Positions 1 to 6,827 of a DNA stretch of 64,000 nt are shown in pieces. The stretch is from positions 1 to 64,000 of the forward strand of contig CAJUFA010000009.1 in assembly GCA_910585725.1 (NCBI GenBank), given 5' to 3'. Numbering within the stretch: position 1 is the stretch's first letter; every line of letters begins with the position of its first letter. The notes below the pieces were generated by a model. That model saw only the letters and a list, made by a program, of their open reading frames with translations. It was not told the origin of the DNA and did not search any database. The stretch comes from an uncultured Dorea sp. Lineage in GTDB: Bacteria > Bacillota > Clostridia > Lachnospirales > Lachnospiraceae. A program made the position numbers and the translations under genes.

Positions 1-80
1 TGGAGTGAAAAACTCCAATCTATCAAAAATCGCATATGAATTATAGTGAATTACTCCAACTCACAAAGGGCTGGAGTAAT
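1..80. repeat. Two hairpins built on a shared TGGAGT motif
   Basis: The window opens with a hairpin (arms TGGAGT at 1-6 and ACTCCA at 12-17). A second hairpin has 9-bp arms ATTACTCCA (50-58) and TGGAGTAAT (72-80). Both use the same TGGAGT core in alternating orientation. They could be regulator sites, a terminator of a gene outside the window, or the edge of a mobile element. The sequence does not decide between these. Confidence 0.4.
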
Positions 81-121
81 TTTGTATCTGACTGCATTAA
101 TATTTGGCGTTTACGAATGAT

Positions 122-202
122 ATGTATGTGGAGAGCCGGAATGATGGGTGTCTGGAGGCGTATGTGGAATTGGCAACGCAGGCGGATTTCGATAATTTTT
201 GA
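122..202 (+). pseudogene. Short coding remnant (26 codons), family unknown
   Basis: A 26-codon reading frame starts with ATG and encodes MYVESRNDGCLEAYVELATQ and six further residues. Its composition looks protein-like (acidic, balanced), but there is no clear ribosome binding site. It is probably the 3' scrap of a larger gene. The overlapping longer frames on both strands here have unnatural Trp/Met-rich or hydrophobic composition and are not proposed as genes. Confidence 0.2.
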
Positions 203-395
203 GTATGTTTGGATTGTGGGGGCCGCCTTTTTCTGGTATACTTTAGTATAGAAAAAAAGGTTGAGCCCTTTCATAACATATAAAATATAGAAGGTTGTTA
301 AAGCAAAATGGAATATAATACTCAAATATATACTCAGAATGTGTTGAGCTAAGTAAAACAAGTTCTAAGGAATCTTTGGAAAAACTTATATTTAT

Positions 396-917
396 TTGAA
401 GGGGAACAAAGAAACTCAAAAAACTGCGAAACAAGCATTGAGAAAGACAAAGAATAAAAAGATAGTATACGATTTAATAGAAAGTCATTTGCCTGTCTCT
501 ATAAGTTCAAATGAGATTTTTTTGTTGCTAAGTTTAGGAGCAGGGGTTATCTATGTTGTGGTTAAAAATAAGAAAAACAAAGAAGAACGGATTCCGAAGT
601 GTGTGGCTGATTTTAATGAATCATTTGCTGAATATGTAGATTCGATTAAAATGGGAGCTGTAAGCGAGAAAAAAATTGATAAAGTTATGATAGCGTTAGA
701 AGAAATTAGAAGGAATCAAGAGAAAGAAACAATCACTATAACATTTTCTGTCGAAAATATTAGTCTTTTACTTGGCATGGTAAGAGACTATACGATGAAG
801 TTTGCAGAAGCAAATTCGTTTGAAATACAGGAAGAAGATATAAAAGAGTATGATGAAATAGACGGATTACAACATTATTTGAAAATACAGAAACAGATAT
901 TTGAAAAATGTGCATGA
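396..917 (+). CDS. Hypothetical protein with one membrane segment
   Basis: This is a 173-residue protein that I do not recognise. The N-terminal 30 residues are Lys-rich. One probable transmembrane helix follows (about residues 43-57, LLLSLGAGVIYVVV), flanked by KNKKNKEER. A soluble, charged, mostly helical C-terminal part of about 110 residues follows. This suggests a small membrane-anchored protein with a cytoplasmic domain. The start is a TTG without a convincing ribosome binding site, and the frame stays open back to 369, so the true start is uncertain and the 5' end may be lost. The DNA is clearly more AT-rich than the next gene, which suggests separate origins within this accessory region. 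Confidence 0.45.
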   Translation: MKGNKETQKTAKQALRKTKNKKIVYDLIESHLPVSISSNEIFLLLSLGAGVIYVVVKNKKNKEERIPKCVADFNESFAEYVDSIKMGAVSEKKIDKVMIALEEIRRNQEKETITITFSVENISLLLGMVRDYTMKFAEANSFEIQEEDIKEYDEIDGLQHYLKIQKQIFEKCA

Positions 918-954
918 AATAAGACATTTCAGACAGAAAAGAAAGTAGGACACC

Positions 955-1479
955 ATGGATAGAAACGTGAATATTATTGTTGGCCTGAATGGCGAGAAGA
1001 TCGTCCTGATTAACGATATCCGTTTTAAGGGCAAAAAGCGGGAAGACTGGAAAGAGGTGGAGGACTATCTCAAAGAGTATGTCGGGGAGTTTTACGAGAT
1101 TGCGGAGACCTCCGAGAAGATATTCATATCCAGCAGTTTCCCGGATGAATACGTCGGTTCAGAGAGCAGGCTTGCCCTAAAAGGGGCTGTTGCAAAGGCC
1201 AAGGCCAATGCGGCGCAGGGGCTACCAGAGCTGATCCAGATTGCTACGAATGGGGAGTATTCGGAGAATACGAAAAAGAAGCATGAGAAAGACGCTAGAT
1301 ATGGCTGGTATCGGTATGATGTACGGTTTGCCTTGCCAGTATATGATGATAAGAGCGGCGAGGTCTGCCGGTATAATATCTTTTTTGCCCGGATGCTGGT
1401 GCGCCATGATGTGGACGGTAAGAAATATCTTTATGACCTGCTGGCAATAAAAAAAGAAACGAGCAGCCCGCTTGAGTAA
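955..1479 (+). CDS. Conserved hypothetical protein, possibly of the phage polyvalent-protein/BECR nuclease-like group
   Basis: This is a 174-residue soluble protein. Notable stretches are SSSFPDEYVGSES (about residues 58-70), a helical AKAKANAAQGLPELIQIAT, then HEKDARYGWYRYDVRFALP and a C-terminal LVRHDVDGKKYLYDLLAIKK. The last two resemble, from memory, small domains found in phage and conjugative-element polyvalent proteins (LPD and BECR-fold nuclease-like families). The match is only an impression. There is no signal peptide or membrane segment. The ATG has a modest upstream AGTAGGA. The gene stands alone between AT-rich sequence and a transposase remnant, which fits mobile-element cargo. 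Confidence 0.5.
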   Translation: MDRNVNIIVGLNGEKIVLINDIRFKGKKREDWKEVEDYLKEYVGEFYEIAETSEKIFISSSFPDEYVGSESRLALKGAVAKAKANAAQGLPELIQIATNGEYSENTKKKHEKDARYGWYRYDVRFALPVYDDKSGEVCRYNIFFARMLVRHDVDGKKYLYDLLAIKKETSSPLE

Positions 1480-1571
1480 AAACTGTACGGTGAAAACCCA
1501 TCTCTTTTACAAATGATTGTATCGGAAGGATGAGGTTTTGTCAATAGAAAAACAGAAGAATTTCTGTATAA

Positions 1572-1980
1572 AAAGTTATCAATATTAATTCAGATAAAGC
1601 ACATGATATTTTGAGAAAATGTGGGATACTAAGAGAATACAGCCAGTTTATTGATACTGTGAGGAAATATTCAAAAGAAGAAAGCTCGATTAAGAAAGCG
1701 ATCAGGGAATGTATCGATCAGGGAATACTGGCGGAATATTTGAAGCGGAAAGGAAGCGAGGTGGAGAATATGTTGATTGCAGAATATAGTTATGAAGAAG
1801 ATATCCAGGTGAAACAGCAGGAAGCAAGGCAACAGGGGATACAACAGGGGGTTAATGCTGTCAGGAAAAATATATCAGGCGGTAAAGAGAAACCTCGAAT
1901 TTACAAACAAACAGATTGCAGAGGAAGTTGGCTGTACGGTAGAAGAAGTGGAAAGCACAAGGAAAATGTTAGGTATATAG
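1572..1980 (+). pseudogene. Remnant of a Rpn/PD-(D/E)XK family transposase (C-terminal part, frameshifted)
   Basis: The translated segment from 1572 (KVININSDKAHDIL, then LREYSQFIDTVRKY, AIRECIDQGILAEYL and IQQGVNAVR) matches the usual C-terminal half of Rpn-type recombination-promoting nuclease/transposase proteins. That family ends in a Gln/Gly-rich linker and a short helical tail. The expected tail (FTNKQIAEEVGCTVEEVEST, then RKMLGI and a stop at 1978-1980) is present but in the next reading frame. A single-base frameshift must therefore lie between about 1850 and 1890. The catalytic N-terminal nuclease domain is absent. An open frame continues to 2051 but encodes unnatural sequence. A second copy of the tail lies at 6472-6534. 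Confidence 0.6.
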
Positions 1981-2085
1981 TACCAGATCATATGAGAAAA
2001 GCTGTCGGGGCTAAATCGATGGCTTTTTTCTTATATTGTTATAAGGGGTGATAGAATTAAATATTTTGGAAAATATGTGAAAAAA

Positions 2086-2110
2086 GTAATGAGGTACATT
2101 ACTTCATTAC
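2086..2110. repeat. Palindrome copy 1 (GTAATGAGG...CTTCATTAC)
   Basis: Nine-base arms GTAATGAGG and CTTCATTAC surround the 7-base centre TACATTA, with one mismatched pair. The same site occurs at 2478-2502 with perfect arms. The hairpin is followed by a T-run, so copy 1 could also act as a terminator. Confidence 0.6.
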
Positions 2111-2477
2111 TTTTTCTATGTAAAAAAACCCTTTGTTTTTATATGTTTCTGCTATATTACCATGCAAAAGTCAATTTGTCAACATTTTCAACGGGCGTCG
2201 GCAGTCGATAGAAGACGATTATGTGTATAATTGACAGTATTTTCATGGTGTTTCTATAAATTATGTCTAAATAAATCATATATATTCCAGAAAAAGAAAA
2301 ATAAACATATAGATTTTCATTTTATTGCAGTCATTTTATGGTCAGATCATAGTTAAAAATTTTGAAAAATACAATCTCTTATACAGGGAATATATTTTCT
2401 TTGTTTCTCTTAATTGTAGTCAAAATTATAGTCAAGAAATTTAAAGATTTTAGAAAGAACGGGGATTCCGATTTTTT

Positions 2478-2502
2478 GTAATGAAGTAATGTACTTCATT
2501 AC
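2478..2502. repeat. Palindrome copy 2 (GTAATGAAG...CTTCATTAC)
   Basis: Perfect 9-bp arms surround the 7-base centre TAATGTA, followed by a T-run. It lies just upstream of the ribosome binding site of the helicase gene, so it could be an operator or attenuator for that gene. Alternatively it could be the right end of a small element whose left end is at 2086. Confidence 0.6.
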
Positions 2503-2521
2503 TTTTTGAAGGGAGCCGCGG

Positions 2522-3658
2522 ATTAGAGCAATTGAATTATGTGAGCATAATCAGACTGCTTATCAGGCGGCTCTGGATATGTTGGAAACGACGGGGAAAG
2601 CCGCGATCATACATCCTACGGGGACGGGAAAATCATTCATTGGATTTAAATTGTGCGAGGATTTTCCGGACAAGAAGATCTGTTGGCTTTCTCCGTCTGA
2701 ATATATCTTCCGGACTCAGTTAGAGAATCTGGCGGCGAGCAGTATGTCGAAGGACGGCGGGGAACATAAAAACGTCAGGTTCTTCACTTATGCCAGACTG
2801 ATGTCCATGACGGAAGCGGAATTTAGAGAGATCTGTCCGGATTATATCATATTGGACGAGTTCCACCGCTGCGGCGCGAAAGTCTGGGGGCAGTGCGTGC
2901 AGAAGCTGTTGTCTTTGTATCCGAACGCGCCGGTGCTGGGGCTCTCCGCAACGGCGGTCCGTTATCTGGATAACCAGAGGGATATGTCGGATGAGCTTTT
3001 CGAGGGAAATGTCGCATCGGAGATGACCCTTGGCGAGGCGATTGTGCGGGGTATCCTGAGTCTGCCGAAGTATGTGATGTCTGTATATTCTTACCAGAAG
3101 GATCTGGAGAATTATCGAAGACGGGTGCAGGGGGCGAAGAATAAAGCAGTCCGGGACGAAGGAGAGAAGTGGTTAAACGCCCTGAGACGGGCGCTTGAAC
3201 AGGCGGAAGGACTGGATGAGATCTTCTGTAAGCATATGAAGAATAGAGCAGGGAAATATATTGTTTTCTGTGCAAATTATGAACATATGACGGAAATGAT
3301 CGAAAAAGCGCCGGAATGGTTCGGTAAGGTAGACCCGAAACCACATATTTATAAAGCGTATTCGGATGATCCGGCGACAAGCCGGGCATTCGCGGACTTT
3401 AAAGCGGATGAGAGCGGGCATCTGAAGCCTCTTTACTGTATCGACATGTTGAATGAAGGAGTACATGTGGAAGATGTGGAAGGGGTAGTTTTGCTTAGAC
3501 ATACGGTGTTCTCTATCATATACAAGCAGCAGATCGGTCTAGGAGGATCGAAGACTGTGGCTATGGGAGGATTTCCTATAGGTATGGATGGAGAAGCGTA
3601 CCTTTCTGGCTTTCTGTTTCAAGGCTTTGTATTTTCTTATGATCTTTATATCTTATGA
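2522..3658 (+). pseudogene. DEAD/DEAH-box helicase, truncated at its 3' end
   Basis: This is a superfamily 2 ATPase: Walker A (HPTGTGKS), DEFHR box, GLSAT (motif III) and a C-terminal RecA domain with DMLNEGVHVEDVEGVVLL. In the family as I know it, motif VI (QQIGRAL) and several helicase-associated repeats should follow. Here the homology ends at YKQQIG (about 3535) and the remaining 40 residues are unrelated hydrophobic sequence. The C-terminal third is therefore lost. Homology begins upstream of the first ATG (2579), at AIELCEHNQTAYQAALDM. A good Shine-Dalgarno (AAGGGAG, 2509-2515) sits 6 bases before an in-frame ATT at 2522. This is either a rare ATT start or a mutated ATG. It is probably non-functional. 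Confidence 0.7.
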
Positions 3659-3672
3659 GGGGAGAGATCCTA

Positions 3673-4203
3673 TTGTACTATGTGATACAAGTTGCTTCCG
3701 GGATGGAAGATAAGGTAGAGGAACAGATTGAAGTTATGGTTGAAAAGGGAATTTATCAGCAGTGCTTCCATCCCATCCGTCATGTGAAGAAGAAGATACG
3801 GGGAGAATGGAAAGAGCTGCGGGAGAAGCTGCTTCCCGGATATGTGTTTATTGTGAGCGACGATATCGAAGAACTATATCTGAGATTAAGATATGTACCG
3901 GCGTTTACGAAACTATTGGGCAAAGACGGCGGGCAGTTTGTTCCCCTTCCGGAACATGAAGTGGAATGGCTTAAGAAGATTACGGGATCGGCGGACAGCC
4001 GTATGGAGGCGGAAATCTCCCGGGTATCCGTATCAGAGGACGATGTGGTTACCATTCTGTCAGGACCTTTAAAGGATATGGAAGGATATATTAAGAAGAT
4101 CGACCTGCACCGGCGGATTGCCAAGGTGGAGGTTGATTTCATGAACCAGAAGACGGTGATCCATCTCGGTATAGAGATGATAGAGAAGACGAAAAAAGAG
4201 TAG
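3673..4203 (+). CDS. loaP: NusG paralog of the LoaP type (transcription antiterminator)
   Basis: This 176-residue protein has an N-terminal NGN domain (YYVIQVASGMEDKVEEQI, then KLLPGYVFIVSD and RYVPAFTKLLG) and a C-terminal KOW motif (VVTILSGPLKDMEGYIKKID). NusG paralogs bind RNA polymerase. The LoaP subgroup in Firmicutes promotes readthrough of terminators inside long polysaccharide or antibiotic operons. The RGEWKELREKLLPGYVF stretch and the following aminotransferase and sugar transferase genes support that role. The TTG at 3673 is preferred over ATG 3655. It has GGGGAGAG at proper spacing and gives the family's usual MYYVIQV start. The downstream polysaccharide operon is now broken, so the protein may have no local target left. 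Confidence 0.8.
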   Translation: MYYVIQVASGMEDKVEEQIEVMVEKGIYQQCFHPIRHVKKKIRGEWKELREKLLPGYVFIVSDDIEELYLRLRYVPAFTKLLGKDGGQFVPLPEHEVEWLKKITGSADSRMEAEISRVSVSEDDVVTILSGPLKDMEGYIKKIDLHRRIAKVEVDFMNQKTVIHLGIEMIEKTKKE

Positions 4204-4219
4204 AAGGAGGCAGAGACAG

Positions 4220-5461
4220 ATGGAGAAGAGAGAAATTTCTTTTTCTCCGCCAGATATCACGGATATGGAGATAGAAGAGGTGATTCGGACACTGAAAAGC
4301 GGATGGATTACGACGGGGCCAAAGACGAAAGAGTTTGAAAGGAAGATTGCGGCATATTGTGAAACGGGGTGTGCGGCTGCACTGAATTCTGCCACAGCAT
4401 GTTTGGAAGCAGCCCTAAGATTGCTGGGTATAAGCGAGAAAGATGAGGTTATTACTTCGGCTTATACATATACGGCGTCTGCAAGTCCTGTATGTCATGT
4501 CGGCGCGAAGCTGGTGTTAGTGGATGTGGCGAAGGATAGCTATGAAATGGATTATGATGCTTTAGAAAATGCAATTACCGAGAGAACGAAGGTAATCATC
4601 CCGATTGATCTGGGAGGGGTTCCCTGTGATTATGAAAGAATCTTCGAGATTGTGGAAAGGAAAAAGAACCTGTTTCGTCCAGCGAATGAATTTCAGGAAG
4701 CATTTGGGAGGATTATTGTAATTGCCGATAGCGCTCATGCATTTGGAGCAAAGAAATTGATAAAAGGAAATTGGAAAAAATGCGGAGCGCTTGCAGACTT
4801 TACCAGCTTCTCTTTTCATGCGGTGAAGAACTTGACGACGGCGGAAGGGGGAGCTTTGACCTGGAGAAAGATAGAGGGGATAGAGGACGACTGGATCTAT
4901 CGTCAGCTAATGCTTTTGTCGTTGCACGGTCAGTCTAAAGACGCGTTGGCAAAGAACAAGCTTGGAGCTTGGGAATATGATATTGTGTTCTCGGGATATA
5001 AGTGGAATATGACGGATATCATGGCTGCTATCGGATTAAAACAGTTAGAGCGATATCCGGATATATTGAAGAGACGACGTAGGATAATTGAAACATACGA
5101 TAAGGGTTTTCGTTCATTGGGCATTCAAATGTTGGAGCATTATGGAAAATATAAAACATCCAGCGGGCATTTATATCTGATTCGGGTTCCCAGGATAAGA
5201 GAAAAAGAGAGAAATGATATTATCTGTCAATTGGCTGAACAAGGAATTGCTTCTAATGTACACTATAAACCGTTACCAATGTTGACTGCTTATAAAAAGC
5301 AAGGTTTTAAAATTGAAGATTTTCCAAATGCGTTTTGTCAATATGAGAATGAAATCACATTGCCTTTACACACATGTCTGAAAGATGGAGACGTAGAATA
5401 TCTTACTTCGCATGTAAAAGAGGTAATAAAAAGGCATGGAGAATGTAAATATGCAGTTTAG
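4220..5461 (+). CDS. DegT/DnrJ/EryC1/StrS family sugar aminotransferase
   Basis: This is a 413-residue PLP enzyme of the sensory-transduction/sugar aminotransferase family. These enzymes transfer an amino group to keto-sugar nucleotides for surface polysaccharide or glycan synthesis. Visible marks are an N-terminal helix and GWITTGPKTKEFE, ALNSATACLEAAL near the PLP phosphate site, IADSAHAFG (Asp170) and SFSFHAVKNLTTAEGG with the PLP lysine at 203. The length is typical and the frame is intact. An AAGGAGG box precedes ATG 4220, 16 bases after loaP. Its last codons overlap the start of the sugar transferase gene (ATG 5451), so the three were one operon. The exact sugar substrate cannot be read from the sequence. 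Confidence 0.85.
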   Translation: MEKREISFSPPDITDMEIEEVIRTLKSGWITTGPKTKEFERKIAAYCETGCAAALNSATACLEAALRLLGISEKDEVITSAYTYTASASPVCHVGAKLVLVDVAKDSYEMDYDALENAITERTKVIIPIDLGGVPCDYERIFEIVERKKNLFRPANEFQEAFGRIIVIADSAHAFGAKKLIKGNWKKCGALADFTSFSFHAVKNLTTAEGGALTWRKIEGIEDDWIYRQLMLLSLHGQSKDALAKNKLGAWEYDIVFSGYKWNMTDIMAAIGLKQLERYPDILKRRRRIIETYDKGFRSLGIQMLEHYGKYKTSSGHLYLIRVPRIREKERNDIICQLAEQGIASNVHYKPLPMLTAYKKQGFKIEDFPNAFCQYENEITLPLHTCLKDGDVEYLTSHVKEVIKRHGECKYAV

Positions 5462-5762
5462 AGATTGGGATAGTATCCCGATGTTTATGCAAAATGAAGA
5501 AGTTTAAGAAATATTATGATATTTTAGGAAAAAAACGTTTTGATTTGAAAATAAAGCGCCTTTTTGACGTCGTTGTGTCTGTCATATTGATTATATTATT
5601 TCCGCTTATATTTTTTGCAGTATCTATATGGATCAGAATAGATAGTAAGAGACCAGTATTTTATAGACAGGAATATGTCACTCGATATGGAAAATGTTTT
5701 CGTACTTTTTAAATTTCAGACTATGGTAGTAGACGCGGATAAGATCGGCGCAGTGGTAACTT
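5451..5762 (+). pseudogene. Priming sugar (undecaprenyl-phosphate) transferase, frameshifted twice and truncated
   Basis: Three reading frames together spell the N-terminal half of a bacterial sugar transferase that loads the first sugar onto the lipid carrier. Frame one is MQFRDWDSIPMFMQNEEV from ATG 5451, overlapping the aminotransferase end. Frame two is KKYYDILGKKRFDLKIKRLF, a hydrophobic membrane segment, then RPVFYRQEYVTRYGKCFRTF. Frame three is FKFQTMVVDADKIGAVVT. Each switch (near 5508 and 5710) is explained by one extra T in a T-run. Homology stops near 5760, where sequence from an opposite-strand ABC transporter begins. The catalytic C-terminal half is absent. Confidence 0.75.
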
Positions 5763-6420
5763 TTCTGCACTCCATGAGAAATAAACGTTTCATATTTTTA
5801 CCCCCTTTTCCAATAAGCGCAGTAGTTCCATGTAACCGTCGCAGGCAGTCGGTACGCATGAAACCGGACAGCCAACAGTAGGAAGATAGTCAGACAGTAC
5901 ACGGATTTTGGTATCTGATAGATGTCCTTGACGGGATAAAATATAATAGTTTTGTTTTGCCGCTTCCAATTCATTTTTGGAATAGTCAGTTCATACACCT
6001 TTCCTCTTGCCATTTCAGCCAGTTTTTCTATTGATCCGGCGAACAGAAGATGTCCCGAATCCAGTACGGCTACATTTACACATACCGCTTCAATATCAGC
6101 TACAATATGAGAGGACACAATCACAATACGGTCACTGGAAAATTCGGCCGGCAGATTATAGAAACGCAGCCTTTCTTCCGGGTCAAGGCAGGCGGTGGGT
6201 TCGTCAACGATCAAAACCTTTGGATTGTTAAGCGGCGCTTGTGCAAGTCCAAGCCGCCTTTTCATTTCGCCAGACAGTTTCCGAACTTTTCTTTTTCGGT
6301 TTTTCCACAAATGAACCTGCTGTAAAAGAGTTGGTATTCGTTCCCTTTGTATTTCGATTGGAATTTTCGACATAGCTGCTAAATAGTGTATGGTTTCCCG
6401 GCAAAACAAGGAATTATTTA
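5763..6420 (-). pseudogene. ABC transporter ATPase (3' part) plus first codons of its permease
   Basis: On the minus strand an ABC ATPase can be read from about 6420 down to 5790. It begins after the Walker A and Q-loop, so it is 5'-truncated. Signature and Walker B are present but altered: LSGEMKRR for LSGGMKRR, and DEPTACLDP where GLDP is expected. After YELTIPK the frame must shift by one base in an A-run near 5970. It then gives NELEAAKQNYYILSRQG and continues to EKGVKI and a TGA at 5792-5790. That stop overlaps the ATG (5793) of a permease whose first residues (MKRLFLMECRKVTT) end at the junction near 5760. All parts are non-functional remnants. Confidence 0.7.
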
Positions 6421-6447
6421 AGCTGATCAATGGAATTAGTATGGTAA

Positions 6448-6534
6448 AAAGACCAGTACCACGACAATCATACAGAGGAAGTTGGCCGTGTGGTAGAAGA
6501 AGTGGAAAACACAAGAAAAATGTTTGGTATATAG
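6448..6534 (+). pseudogene. Second copy of the Rpn-type transposase tail
   Basis: The last 21 codons (6472-6534: TEEVGRVVEEVENTRKMFGI and stop) match the tail at 1918-1980 at 56 of 63 bases by my count. The frame is closed by a stop at 6445-6447, so only this scrap remains. The two copies are in the same orientation and bracket the decayed polysaccharide locus. Confidence 0.55.
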
Positions 6535-6827
6535 TTATGTATCCGTTTAAATGCTATATTTTCTTTTGATACTCTTAATAATTATATTTGGAATGTCGAT
6601 ATTATATTGAAGAGTGATGAGATCATTCTTACTTCTGATGGAGACGGAAGATTGTACTTGGCGTACATCAGAAGGATAGAAACGATATTCCAGTGGTTTT
6701 TATTTCCATGAAGCAAGGCGCCGGGAATTTTTCAGTTGCTTTTGCCGACGGACGGAGAGAAAGAATCTTTTGTCAGTATATAAAAACCGCGGAATAATAT
6801 AAATATAGGAAGAAAGGAGGAAGAAAC
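6535..6827 (+). other. Intergenic region with a possible coding scrap
   Basis: An open frame without a start codon runs from 6535 to a stop at 6709-6711. It includes VDIILKSDEIILTSDGDGRL and LAYIRRIETIFQWFLFP, which looks like the end of a lost gene that I cannot name. The remaining 115 bases hold the leader of the next gene. A candidate promoter is TTGTCA (about 6768) with an AT-rich -10 region, and a strong AAAGGAGG lies before ATG 6828. Confidence 0.3.

Larger units (their letters stand above)
1981..2521. other. AT-rich non-coding stretch between transposase remnant and helicase
   Basis: No convincing gene is seen on either strand over about 540 bases. The stretch is AT-rich and holds two related palindromes (2086-2110 and 2478-2502) about 390 bp apart. 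These may mark the ends of a small non-autonomous element or be a pair of regulator sites. Confidence 0.5.

Noticed and set aside
41..361. Open frame on the minus strand with hydrophobic sequence
   Set aside because: Composition is Leu/Ile/Phe-rich from AT-rich DNA, with no ribosome binding site and no family resemblance. A chance frame.
2847..3389. 180-codon minus-strand frame opposite the helicase
   Set aside because: Pro/Ser/Arg-rich shadow of the helicase coding strand, which has clear motifs.
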